In this document: positions 21,155-33,627 of the stretch, piece after piece | How the letters are laid out: each line of letters starts with the position of its first letter | How positions within the stretch are numbered: position 1 is the first letter of the stretch | NCBI RefSeq assembly: GCF_035222375.1 | Contig: NC_085888.1 | Location: forward strand, 1,054,001 to 1,118,000 | Direction of reading: 5' to 3' | DNA: 64,000 bases | DNA from: Podospora pseudocomata | Taxonomy: Eukaryota > Ascomycota > Sordariomycetes > Sordariales > Podosporaceae | Made by a program: the position numbers and the translations under genes | The notes under the pieces: generated by a model | The model's input: the letters and a program-made list of their open reading frames with translations, nothing else | Told to the model about the DNA's origin: nothing | The model's database searches: none

Positions 21155-23280
21155 GTGCCAGAGGGCATGATGCAATGACGCTTGAATCACTAGCCTCTAG
21201 GTATAACGAGTTGGACACGTAATTTCGGTACAGGCTTTGGGGCATACAATCACGAGCGAATGAAGAATTTATATCATGGGCAGCCTGTAGGTAAGCACCT
21301 TATGGTATCCCTTGTTTACGATATCATACTAATGATGAATGCATAGAAGCGACATCACCACGAATCTAATATTGTTCCACCATCTCAACTTTATTCACAG
21401 TAAATAAGCGTGGCAAAACCGGATGTTTGGGGCGTTTTCCTGAACCAAGACCATTTGCCGAGGCAGTTCATGGACATCAAGGGAATCACTTTGTAGGTGC
21501 CGGTTCGGAGGGTGAGCTGGTTACAAGCTTCACATGCCTTACGACAACAGCGTTGGTTCCAAGTTTACCACGGCAACTGCTGTCAAGAAATCAGCGTGTG
21601 TAGCATGGCAAGTAATTATCCGGCCCCGTCTGCCCGAACGCTAGCACGTGTTGGCCGTCTTTTCTGTGGAAAGTTTGTACCATTGTAGCACGTGAAAAAT
21701 ATGCAGAGGAGTCCAGCTGACTTGGAAGACTGCTGAAACGTGCAAGTGTGCGTTGGCAGATGCTGTCTTCCATATCGACGAGGTCGATGATAGTGGTCGA
21801 AGATTATAGCGGTGGGTAGGTATGCCCTGATGTCTCTCAATCATGAAACGAGACGGGCATGTAGTAGGTCTTTTGACACTATCGGGGTCCCATTTGAGGA
21901 CATCCTGATGTAGTCACCATGTGAGATACAGTTGTTGGTGATCCCCAGGAAAGACATCCAGTGTTTTTTTTTTTGCCGATAGTACCACCACAAAACGCAG
22001 AAGAGCCTCGGGGTACAGTTTGGTCATGCGCCTGTGTAACAGCAGCTTACATTGGTTCTGTGTATCGTACATTTCTGGGGAAATAGCACGGAAAAAAGGG
22101 TCGATGAGGTGCAGTACCTAGCTGGCTTGCCCAGGAAACGCCAAGCTGGTGATCATCGTAGTCTAATTCTGATACGGACTAGCGGATCTGCCCCCACAAG
22201 TCTTGGTTTGAAGCCTCGACCCTGCCGGCCGGAGCAGGCTTGCCGGTTGGAGCATCTCTGCTAGCTATCAGGCCTTCCTTTTTCGGATCTTTACTTCCAG
22301 AAGTACCCCCCTTCGCAGAGACACAAGACCATCTCAAATACAACCCGGCACAACAGGATGCATCATGTCGTGAATTGCACCACCTCCTCTCTTGCCCGTT
22401 TTGCCTCACTTTCTCGCCAATCCCGCACCATTCCACGAAGAGACTTCCTTACATCAACATAAGTTTCGACCGGTATCACCAAGACGGAAACTAGACCTCC
22501 CAGACCATGAACTCTTTGCAGTAGTACCGTTGCGGCCCTGGGCCCTCCTAAAGATGGGCGCTATCCCAGCCGATATTTTCACATGCCCCATGACACCATG
22601 GCCCTCTTTGGGACACCGACTGTTACATCTCCTACACCTTCTCGACGCGCGCGTGCTCCCTCTTTTTGGTGGTCCTGGATCCTTCGCATGCAACCAACAC
22701 AAGCTCCGGGTATCACATTGTCCACTTTGTTGCACTCACACCGCGGCTCAGATATGATGGAGACAAGAAGGAGACGAACCATGCGTCTGAGTCTTGGGTG
22801 GAATACGGCTCGGCACTAGTCTCCGGACAGGCAGTCGTTATACAACGGCAGACCCACGTTTTACCCTCCGCTTCAGCATCTTGACCCCTTAAAAACGACC
22901 GGTCACCACCAAGCAGCCATCTGGTAGCGTCTGGCATGCGCCGTTTCGTGCAGCTAGTATATCTCCCCTGCATTCCCGTTCCTGTGCCTCTGCCTGCCTC
23001 CTAGGCACTAGCTCTGTATCCGCAAACTCTCCTGTCGCTTGCCCGACTCACCCGCTCGCCTCGGGGCATATTTCCGCTGCGTCTATCTACCGGTCTTTTG
23101 TAAAACCGCTTGTCCGTCGTCATCGTTCTGGTGTAAAGAGTTAAGTCCTCCTTCTCTCTTCCTCTGTCTACTTCGAGTGCCGGACCTTGTGTCCTGAATA
23201 CCTGACTCGGACCTGCTTGCTTTGCAAAAGCCTCCGGCCTGTTCCTACCCAACCCAGGCATCCACCCACCCACCCGAGCC
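21155..23280. other. Intergenic region upstream of the glutaminase gene
   Basis: About 2.1 kb between two plus-strand genes, containing the lipase 3' UTR and the glutaminase promoter and 5' UTR. The last 300 bp are pyrimidine-rich, common just before fungal start codons. No gene is recognised. Confidence 0.45.
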
Positions 23281-25706
23281 ATGAGGTTCATCAAGACAAT
23301 AGCCATGCTGGCTGCTATGGGCTCCGATATTGGAATCGGTGCTGCGTCGGTGTTTAGGCCTACCAAACCACCAGCCGTTCCACTGGCCGTCAGGTCGCCA
23401 TATCTGAATGCCTGGCTACAGGGCGAATCAGGATGTGTGCTACCTGGCGAGTGGCCACGCTTCTGGACGTGAGGCTCCCATGACTCTACCTTGAAACCTC
23501 ATAGTGCTAAGACAAATCCCAGGGGAGATATCCAAGGATGGCAAGGATATGTGGCAGTCGACGGCGTTGCCTATAACTGGATGGGGGGCGCCCCTGGCCC
23601 AGGCCCAGTCAACCAGCTATCACTGGAGTACACCTCAACAAAAAGCATCTTCACCTTTGATGTGGCCCAAAAAATCACCCTGACTGTCACTTTTCTCTCG
23701 CCGGTATACCCTGACGACATACAGCGGCAGTCTCTGCAGTTCTCATACGTAACTGTCACGGCAAAATCCTCTGATGGGGCCTCGCACAAGGTCCAGGTTT
23801 ACATGGATGTGTCTGGCGGTGAGTAAAACGCTGGATAGCTGTTCCCTTTACCTTGACTGATCGTTCTTATAGAATGGGCCAGTGGTGACAATTCCGAGAA
23901 GGTGCAGTGGGAATTTGGCACCGAGAGTAATCTTTACTATCTCAAGTTCTGGCGCGAGAACCAGCACGAGTTCAAAGAAGCGAACGAAATTGCAAGCTGG
24001 GGAAATTGGTATCTCAGTACCGGATTCCATGAAGGTGTAAGCTTTGGCCTGAGAGATACTAAATCCTACAACGCAGACTAATCATTCGTTGGACAGTTGA
24101 CGTGGCAAATTGGTCAAGATACCACCGTGCGGAACCAGTTTGCTGGCAACCTGACTCTCAGCAACTCCCAGGAGTCTGAATTTCGCCCGGTCAGCGAGAA
24201 CTGGTATGCCTTCACATATATATGCCTTTCTGTCCCGATACGCTGCTGCGGATAGTTGAGCTTACAATGTTTCAGGCCTGTGTTTGCGTTCTCTCATGAT
24301 TTGGGCGACATCAAGGACGACGAGGTTGAAAGGATCTTCACCCTCGGTCTTATCCAGGATAATGTCATCCACTTTGCCAGACAAAACAACACCCTGGAGC
24401 CTGTCCGGGGACTGTGGATGTCCTTTTACAACAACAGTGACATGGAGGCTGTGGTCTCTTTCTACAACGACTACAGGCATGCCGTAGAGACAATGTCACT
24501 CCTAGACCAACGGATTGAGAAGGATTCGGTGGAGGCAGCTGGGCAGAACTACTCCCTTATCACTACACTTGCTCTTCGCCAGACTTTCGGTGCTTTCCAG
24601 TACGCCGGAACGCCGGAGAAGCCATATATTTTCCTCAAAGAAATCAGCTCCAACAGTGACATTCAGACAGTCGATGTTATATTCCCGGCGTTCCCAATAT
24701 TCGTTTACCTCAATGCCACCTTGAGCAGATATCTCCTGGACCCTTTGTTCGAACACCAAGAAAGTGGTTCATACCCCAACAAATATGCCGAGCATGACTT
24801 GGGTACCTTCCCTGTGGCCAAAGGCTACCCCAACGGAGACGACGAGGCCATGCCATTGGAGGAATGTGGTAACATGATCATCATGTCACTAGCATATGCT
24901 CAACGCACCGGCGATACGGGTTACCTAACAGCCCACTACCCAATTCTGGCACAGTGGGCTCAGTATTTGATCGAGGACTCGGTTGTTCCTGCCAACCAGT
25001 TGAGCACTGATGATTTTGCTGGAACATTAGCGTACGTATACCTTGCCTCAAAGTCCGGTCTGATACTGACAGTCCCCGTAGAAACCAGACCAACCTGGCC
25101 ATCAAGGGCATCATCGGCCTCAAGGCCATGTCCCAGATTGCCCAGCTCACCAACAACACGGACGACTTCAAAGACAAGGCCGAGGACTATCTTATGACTT
25201 GGAAAGCGTATGCCATCAACTATGACGCCAGTCCACCTCACACTACGCTAAGTTACGGAGACAAAGACAGCCATGGTTCGTGGTTCACGCACCCCTTGTT
25301 CACCCACTTCCCTTCGCTAACTCTTTCTCTTCTCTTCTCCCAAGGAATCCTCTACAACATCTACGCAGACAGGCTGCTGGGCCTCCAGTTCGTCGACCAG
25401 TCTGTCTTTGACATGCAGAGCGACTTTTACCTGACCGTGGCGAACGAGTACGCTGTCCCGCTTGATACAAGACACACCTGGGCAAAGTCAGACTGGGAAA
25501 TGTTTGCAGCGGCGGTGGCTAAGAATGAGACCAAGGAGATGTTTATCGACAAGCTGGCAAAGTGGGTGGGGAAGACTACGACCAACAGGGCGATGACGGA
25601 CTTGTTTGATTCGATTACGGGTGATTACCCGTCGGGAGGGCCGACGTTTGTGGCGAGACCGGTGATGGGGGGGATGTTTGCTTTGTTGGCTTTGCCAAAG
25701 GAGTAG
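23281..25706 (+). CDS. gtaA: Secreted glutaminase A-type protein (DUF4965/DUF5127/DUF1793 family)
   Basis: Seven exons: 23281-23468, 23523-23818, 23873-24036, 24097-24203, 24276-25031, 25082-25275 and 25345-25706. They join in frame into 688 residues, the usual length of Aspergillus GtaA. The first 20 or so residues (MRFIKTIAMLAAMGSDIGIG) look like a signal peptide. Typical blocks follow: VRSPYLNAWL, FWTGDIQGWQG, VDGVAYNWMG, AALRQTFG-like LALRQTFGAFQY, EISSNSDIQTVDVIFPAFP, HDLGTFPVAKGY, PLEECGNMIIM, NQTNLAIKGIIGLKAM, DTRHTWAKSDWEMF and a final RPVMGGMFALL. Known relatives hydrolyse glutamine to glutamate outside the cell. Activity is inferred from family resemblance. Several N-x-S/T sites suggest glycosylation. 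Intron 6 ends in AAG rather than YAG. Confidence 0.9.
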
Positions 25707-26540
25707 AATGAGACGGTGTGGGGTAGGGAAGGGAAGAGAAGGGGTGTGTGTTTTGCTCTGGAAAGAAACAAGGAGTGATGGCGAGGGGATTAGCTTGGCT
25801 AGTGTTGATTGAGTGGGCCCCTAAACCATATAAGAGGTTGGGTGTTGGTGTTTCTTGTAGTGATGCGGTGATGTTTTATGTTACGAGCGATAGTGATGGG
25901 ACAAGAGTTTATGAAATAGAGAGTGTAGTCTATTCAGAATTCATCAAAGCACGCTTACTTATGACATCTCTTTCATTCCAGCATAGAGGTAGATAGAGCA
26001 GGGCTTCGTTATGATATCTCATTTATCACAACTTACTACCATTCAATATTTAGATCAGCATCGTCTGTCACTATCACTGTACTTGTATTACCTACTTAAC
26101 TTCAAGAAAATAGTGCTACCATTGAACTGTGAGGGACCATTCAACTGTTAGGGCCACTGCCCATTAAACTGTGCCTACCTACCTATTAAACTAAAACCAA
26201 CGATTTTGACATCATGGCTGAGGTTTCAATTCTTCCAGTGCGAACTTCTAGAAAATGCAAGAAAAAGACCACTGACATTAGAAGACCATTCACCCACCCT
26301 GCGGCTAATTCCTGACCGATTTGTCAGGACAGTTAGGCCACACCGCGCAAGAGAAGTTAGGTCCTGCTCCAGAGCCAGACACTTGCGAATCTCCTTCATC
26401 TCAGCACATGACGAGCAGCGGTTACTTGCCGTATTCCCTTCGTACCAATAAAGAAGCATCATGGCTAACACAATAATATATTTAGTATGAGTAGCACTTC
26501 ATTACGGATGTCCTTCATCCCAACATACATCGAGCAGCAC
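25707..26540. other. Convergent intergenic region carrying the 43-nt repeat
   Basis: About 0.8 kb between the stops of the glutaminase gene and the DNMT5-type gene. It is AT-rich and contains the diverged 43-nt repeats described separately, plus three short ATTNAACTGTG-like words near 26124-26182. No gene seen. Confidence 0.5.
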
Positions 26541-26600
26541 TTAATCACGGTATCTCCTTTGTCCCGGCACATTAAAGCAGTGCTTACTCACAATAACTCC
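25949..26600. repeat. Diverged 43-nt tandem repeat in three clusters
   Basis: On the minus strand the unit reads roughly GTGATTAAGTGCTGCTCGAT, then GTRTGYTGGGATGAAGGA, then SAYMTC. Clear copies start at plus-strand positions 26495, 26538 and 26581, spaced exactly 43 nt apart, and at 26381 and 26424, again 43 nt apart. Two more, with a few inserted bases, start near 25953 and 26002. The rightmost copies overlap the last coding part of the DNMT5-type gene. Copies differ at many positions, so the array is old. Confidence 0.7.
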
Positions 26601-29600
26601 GTTCTCACCGCCGTTGACGTTGTCAAAGTATCTCTTGATGGCCGGGTTATCGACCTGGTGCTCACGAAGAAGCCGGTCCTCGTCCGTGTGTGCCATCATG
26701 AAGTGGTACACATACACAGTCTTCGTCTGTCCGTACCGGAGGCATCTGCCCTTGGCCTGGCGAACCGTGATGGCCTGGTGGTGCTTATTGGGGTGGAAGT
26801 AGGGGTTGGCAAAGATGATGTGGTTGGCGACAGTGAGGTTGCTGCCGGCGCTGGTATCGTTGTCAATGTTGAGGAGCATCACATTGCCCCCGGTTCCTGA
26901 CTTGAACTTCTCCAACACAGCAGACGTATCCCTCGAGCTGGTGACTAAAGCCAGGTTAGTGGCCTTGGGATCTATCTCCTTGATCCTGGACCACAGCTTC
27001 TCGAGGTAGGACTGGTACTGGCCGAATACCAAGACACGCTCATCTTTGGCGATGATGCTTTTGATCAGCTCCATCATGTGGTCCACCTTGGACATCTTGA
27101 CGTTGTCGTTGAGTTCGGTGCAGGGGATGACTGGGCGTTCCTTGATGAAGGACGAGCATTTCCTGGCAGGGCAGAGCCTTGCCGTCTGTGGATGGCGACA
27201 GGCAGAACACAAGATGTGTCCACAGGCAACCACGATGTAAGACTGGCTGGCGGAGGTCAGGGGTCTCCCGCAGCTCTCACCATCGCAGGTCCTTGATTGC
27301 AGCAGCTGATCCCTGTCCGGAGAAGTCGAGAACTGAATAAACTTGGGCATGAATGCGAGTTCCTTCGTGGCGTTCTTGAAGTCGCCCATGGTCTTCATCA
27401 GCTCGGCCACCGTCGATTTGAACTCTGAAAGCATCGCGGACTTATTTTCTGGATTCTTGAAGGTACCGTCTTTAAGGGACTGGGGTCTGCCGTCGCGATA
27501 AGCACCTCCACGACCTATGTTCTTGCTATGTTCCCAGAGTGCTTGACGGAGCTTGGGTACGGCGCCGTGAGATTTCAGGTTCAACTCCACTGCCTTGGAG
27601 ACTAGCTGGCTCCTGGTCGTACTGGCGCTAACGTGGAGACCTTCGACATCAAAAGGTAGGCATTTTTCGTCATCATACTCAGGTCTGTCTGGCATGAGGT
27701 CTCTGTGCGCATGGCAAAATTCAACCAGTTCCTTGACAGTCCAGTTGCCGAGGGTCGTTTTATCCTGGTCCAGACCATTGCGAATATCAGGCAATGGCAT
27801 ATTAGGCCTGGGGTGAAACAGAGGCTCCGGATCAAAGCCGCCCGGGATAAGGGGGGCCTTTGCCAGGGGAGTGTTGATGTGCAGTGTGCGGCGTAGAGCA
27901 CAGAGGTCTTCAGCAAGCCGTACCGCGGTCTCGTTGCTGACTGTCTTGGGAATCTCGATCTCCGCTTTGTCGAAGAAGTGCAGCCAGGTAAAATGAGCCT
28001 TGGAATGATCGTACCCGTCCACCCAGGGGCCCTCGAATTCTTTCATGGGTTGGGCAATGATAGCGGCAGGATCGACGGTAGGATCAGTCGGAAGACAGCC
28101 GTTGACCATGGCATGAGCCACACAGTTGAACACTTCTTCTCCCCCCCCGTAGTGCCTGAAGTCTCCTTCCCTTGCCACATTCACCTCTTCACAGAGGTAT
28201 TGGAATGAGCACATTGCTGCTTCTTTTTGCAGGTTCTCTTGTTCTTTTTTGACTTCATTGCGGTAGAGGTAAGTAAGCCATTTATTGAGCCACACAGCCT
28301 TATCCCAAAGAAACTTGACGGACGTTGCCAGTCGGCAATGGGATCTCGTGAGGGAGTTCTCGAATTCTGGAAGTGTCAAGGCACGAGACACAGCCACCAC
28401 ATCATTGGCCAACAGACCCAACATCATGGTCGTAGACTTGGTTGAATCCCCCATATCTTCTTTCGAGTAGTCTGGCTGCTGGCGTACGTGACTGGATATA
28501 GCTGCAAAGTCCATGTCGGCATCGAGGGCTTCCTGGTGCGCCATGTAGTAGCGCGCTGCCGTCACTCCTTTCATGCGGACAGGAAGAACCACCTCCACCG
28601 AAGAGAGAACCGTGCCACCATCATCGGTAACGCGGTTGGCGCGGAAGAATTGCCGCACGAAGGCCTGGGCCTGGGAGTGTCTCTCGTGGGCGAGAGAAGC
28701 ACTCTTGAGCGCGGAGGAGTAGGCGTGATACTCCTCGCTCTTGGAAGCAGGTTCCAAGACCGGACCACCAGTGACGGCCGGGAGACCGGGCATGATGCGC
28801 GGTTCGGGCCGCGCCAGGTGAACGCCAAAAACCTTGGCCGTCTTGCAGACCTCGGAGAGGCCGAACACCTTGGGCGTACCCGAGAGGAGCCACTTCGCGT
28901 TCGCGACAAGGTTTTCAACAAAGAACGGGATGTTCTTGTTGTCCGCCTTGTGGTCGTATGAGCACTCGTCCCATACGACACGCGCGAAGCTGCAGTTGTG
29001 CAGCCACGAAACGCACCAGGGCGCGCGAGCGCCCGGCACTTGCTCCCCCCCCCCTTCTTCCTTCTTCGCCGGCGAAGCTGGGACTTTATCCCTTGGGGTT
29101 CTCTGGTCCTTCCGGCGGCTATCGGGAACGATCTTGGCCAGGAAAGCCTCACGTTCCGACGCCTGCAGACCAAAGAAACGGCGCTCGGCTGCGGCGTTGT
29201 CCTTGCCGCCTGCAGCCGCGAGCTTACTGGCCGTCAGGATGCGCAGGTTGCGCAGAGCCTGACGGTACCAGCGCTCACGCGCGCGTCCCGAGAGATCCTT
29301 GAATGGGGGATCGAGATCACCCCATCCAAACCCCCACAGTTTCTCGAAGAACTTGTCACCGAGGATCTTGGAGCTCATAATGATGAGCTCCGCCTTCCTC
29401 AGGACGTCCAACTTCCGGCCGAGGTAGAACTGGGCCACTGTTTTGATGACAATGACCTGGCTTCCGACCTTCAGACCGAGGAAGTTTTTCGCTTCGAGAG
29501 ACCACTGCTCCGTGAGGTGCTCAGGCACCACCACAAGAGTCGCCGAGAGATGGATGAAAAACTCATTCTTCTCATCTTCGGCGAGGGGAAGTCCCACTTC

Positions 29601-32600
29601 TTTGAGCTCTTCGTACTTGGACTTGAGCTCCTCATGCCAGCACTCATCAACCTGGCGACGCTCCTCGATAGAGGCCTCACGGTCAAACCAGCGTCGGGAA
29701 TCGATCAGCGCAAGTGTCACCACCGTCTTTCCGTATCCAATCTCGTGAGCCGCCACGCCACCTCGAGAGCTGTAGGGAAATCTAGTCGGCCAGGTCGCTT
29801 TTCCAACAACACGGACGGAGAGAGGGGTCACCACCTCCTCCTCAATCTCGGTTTCTAGGAATGGCTCGGGCTTTTCCTCGCGGAGAAGCATCCACAAAAC
29901 AGCATTTCGTTGACTGTCGCGAAGCTTGTGACGACCGGCTTGGAATCGAGGTGGGTTGATCATCCTGTACTTGTCGGCTTCGTCGTACTGGATCCCGTGT
30001 CTGTTGCTGTCATTGCAGGGCTTGATGAGAGGATGGAAGCCCGGGAAGCTCATGTTTCGGGGCTTGGCATGATCGATATAAACCTTGAAGTAGGTCTCTG
30101 CAGACTGGATTTCCCTGCTGCCACTTGGTACCGTCCTGTGTGCTTGTAAGAGGTATGCATAGGCTCTTGAGGCCAGAACTTGGGGCTGCAGTGTGGCTAT
30201 GAGACACAATTCGGGATCTTGAAGCTGGGCAGCGATGGCAATGGCTCGTGGCATATTGAGGAGAGTCTCCTCAAAGTCTTTGGCTTCATCAGGGTCTTCA
30301 ACAGCTAGACGCTTGCCTTTCGTCTTGCTGATGTGGATATCAGGTGGTGGCCTGGACCATTGCTCAGACCGGTCGATACGAATCCAGTCAGTAAAATGTT
30401 TGACTTCTTCACGAGGTCCGCCGAGATTCTGGGCTCTGAAGGCATTTGCAGCGAATGCAAAGTCATGCAAGAAGTCTTCGGTGATGTTGGAGGGAACCAT
30501 GATGAACTGTCCCGGAGTTCCATGAGCCTCGAGCATATGCCTTCGAGCGGCCGACAAGGGAAATTGGTCAACATTGGCAGTTATTTCAGCAAGGACAAAA
30601 CGTGAGAAGTGTGGAGGGCTAGTAGCGTTATCCCCCAAAGACGACATAGTTGCAACATCTCTCGTTTGTCCCCAGTGAATTTCAGTAGCTTCGAGACGTT
30701 CCCAGATACTGAGGGAGTAGTCTTGCTGAATCTCGGTCCAATATCCTGGACTGAAGAGTGTTGTCTCGCCAATGTGCCCAACGGGAAACGTGGTGAGCTT
30801 CAAATCCGGAAGAGCCTGGATGTAGGTATCCCTGATCTCGTGGTAATCAAGCTTGCGCATCTCACTTGACCAGACCAGAGAATCCTCTCTAGCAGGACCG
30901 GTCCGAGAGCATTGGCGGAGGATGAAAGTCGGCTCCGTCTGATGGAACTCGGGTAGGCTGACGTATAGCTCATTACCGGCTGTCCCGCACTCGGGTGCAT
31001 GCGCATACGTGCCGGAGACTTTGTCTCTTACTGTGGCGAACTAGGCCTCGGCAAGATGTGGTAGACCTTCTGGCTTCTGCGGAATGGAGATACGGACCGC
31101 AGTGATGGAATCTCTCTCGAGGAGGGCGGTGATGTTGATTCTGTCTGGGATCCAAAACGACCACTTGATGTTGTGGACTCCATTGACGCTCATGTGGAAG
31201 TCGCCGCGAGCAATGGGCGGACTCGGTTCAAACGTCCTAGGGAGGGTGGGCGGATTGTCGAGGTTGGAACCTGGGTTGTGATGAATGAACCAGGTAGACT
31301 TTCCATCTGGGTGGATAACCAGACGGGCGATGGTCCTTCTGGACTTGTATGTGGCGGTGACGACTTCGCTGACCTTGATCTCTCCAAAGAAATAGCGAGT
31401 TTTGCTGGCCAGGATCTCGCAAGCCGGGGGCTGTTTCATCCCCTGAAGCTCAGGCAGGTTACCGGGAAAGATTCCAAGCACGAAGACTTGGGGAAGGTGG
31501 TTCTTGAGGGACGCCTTACCCCCATCAGAGGATACTTTAGCCGCTTCTTCATCTGAAGCTCCGGGGGAATGGGTCCTCCAAGGTTCGAGCTGGTGAGGGG
31601 GATTCCCACTGCACTCCTCACAAACGGTTGTTTGGCATGTCCGACAGATAAAATAGCTAGGAATCCCATCTTGATCCGAAATAACGGGTGGTGGGCAATG
31701 ACACACGCGGATCATGTCACGAACAAGTCGATGCACAGTATCTGGCTCATACACGACTGATGTAGTCGAGGGCTGCTGGGTGCCGGGCTGAAGAAGCAAC
31801 TTCTGCGATCTCGTGTAGTGCTTGAACCGTGAGGCGAGGGGACCGCTGACGGTGTCGAAGAGTGTGGGAAAATGCCGGTGAATTGCAAGGAGAGCTGCAT
31901 GGGTGGCTGCGCCGACTACGGTGACTGTCATGGCATTGCCGGCCAGATCACGAAGCTGCTCTTGAGTTTCAGACGAAATCGCCATCTCGTTGACGGGCAT
32001 GCCTTGAAGCGCCATGACCTCTGTGCCAGTGATCGGACGCATCAAATCTGTGACAATGGGGGCGCCGCTGGGGGTGATGCAGCCAATGATGCCCAGAGAT
32101 TGCTTGAGATTGCTGACAGAACCAGTACGGTTGAAGGGGGTGCATCTGTCGACGTTTTGGCTGACATCAATGACGCAGGTCTTGTGACCGAGATGGATTC
32201 CCGCCTTGTTACCGGTGGCTTCGATGATGTCCATTGTGTCGATGGATCGGCATGTTTGTTGTAACCACCAGCGACGCCATGATTGCGGCGGAAGCTTGGG
32301 ACCGATCACCTTGAGGTTTCGCATCATCTTTTGGCTGAAGGGGTTGTCGTCCATTTCAAGTTCGTGAAGGCTACGCTCAGCTGCATGGCGAAGACTGCTC
32401 GTGCCCCAATCCGAGTCTTTGGTCGTACGAGGCTTCTCCATATCAGCGCGGGCCGTGATCGTACCGATGTCGTCTGGCAGCTGGAGAAATGAGGCGACAG
32501 ATGCCGAGGGGGCACGTTCAAGGCTCTTCATGGTTTCTCTCCAATGAGCTATGATCGACTCGGCCTCTTCCAACGTGGGACAGCCAGAAGAAGAGGCAGC

Positions 32601-33627
32601 GTCAGTGTCAATTGCCATGAGATACCCACGCTGGCGTGTTTGCGGCAGATAGTACCGCTTGCTATCGACCTGAAGGTATTCGGCCTTGTAACCGATAAGT
32701 GGGAAAATCCGTTTGGTGTACATGCACCAAGGAGCGCCGTCGACATTTTCAAGGATGACGATCTTGGGGCGTCTCTCTTTGATGAAAATGAGCGCCGAAA
32801 AGAACGTGCGCATCGATTCACCAAGCTTCGCGTCCTCCATGCCATCAAGGCATTCGTCGAGAACTTGGTCAAAATCTTTGTTTCGTCGCACTGGGTGCGT
32901 TTTCCTAATGTCTTTGTCCTTCTTCTTCTTGTTGTCATCATCAAGAAGCCATTTATCGAGATTCTGGAAAACGCCAAGCTTCTCTTCGGTCTCCTTTTTA
33001 TTTGCTTTGGTCATGTTGATATTCAGAGTAGAATAATCGACACATGAGCAACCGCAGAAGAAAATGTCGATCTTCTCCTGGGGAATCTCAACCTTGGAAC
33101 CGCCTGCGGTGAGACTGTGGCGCCGGGTTAGCCGAGTGGCATCACAGCATCAGGTTATAAACTTACACTTTTCTATCCAGCTTGCTGGCAGCCAAAGCCA
33201 AATCTGCAACGTCGCGGTAGATAATTGTCGGGGCTGGTAGATTCCTTCGAATGAAGCCTTGTTTGAAGGCCTCGATCTCACAACTGAACTGATGAACTAG
33301 CTGGAACGGTGTCGGATGCCCAAGAATCTCAACAGCCTTCACCAACGCCTCTAGAGCAATGATGGGGGCATCAGTGCCGGAGCAGACAGTCGCCACCCGC
33401 AAGATGACTGTTTTCTGGGAAGGCGGCGGAACCCGAGAGGTCATGTCGAAGAACATGTCTCCCACTTGGGTCAACGGGGCAACGCCGGTGAGAATGGCGG
33501 ACTCTTTTGTGCTCGAAGCTTGAGCATCAGCAATTTCCTTGTCATCGTTCGAGGAGGCTGGCTTCTTCTTGGTCTTTATGGACGACTTGGTCGCCTCCAA
33601 GTTGTCGGCTTTGCGCTTGGGAGGCAT
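26541..33627 (-). CDS. DNMT5-type DNA (cytosine-5) methyltransferase fused to RING-SNF2 helicase
   Basis: Model: exons 33627-33167, 33114-31094 and 31030-26541, about 2323 residues. The methyltransferase part shows motif I (VATVCSGTDAP, residues 79-89), motif IV (CGCSCVDYS, candidate catalytic Cys178), motif VI (ENVDGAP), motif VIII (QTRQRG) and motif X (GNAMTV). Next comes a Cys-rich zinc site (CHC, CRTC, CEEC). The SNF2 part has Walker A AHEIGYGKT (near 29735), motif II DECS (near 28970), SGTPKV, a RING (CGHILCSAC, near 27200) and motif VI RQAKGRCLRYGQ (near 26750). This order is that of DNMT5, an ATP-dependent CpG maintenance methyltransferase in Cryptococcus. No chromodomain precedes it. 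Both halves lie in one frame, split by a TAG at 31041-31043; the intron 31093-31031 is my proposal to remove it. Two separate genes, or a broken gene, are the alternatives. Confidence 0.8.

Noticed and set aside
33124-33145. tRNA-like word GGTTAGCCGAGTGG inside a DNMT5 intron
   Set aside because: On the plus strand it lacks a T loop and acceptor stem; on the coding strand it contains the intron branch site.
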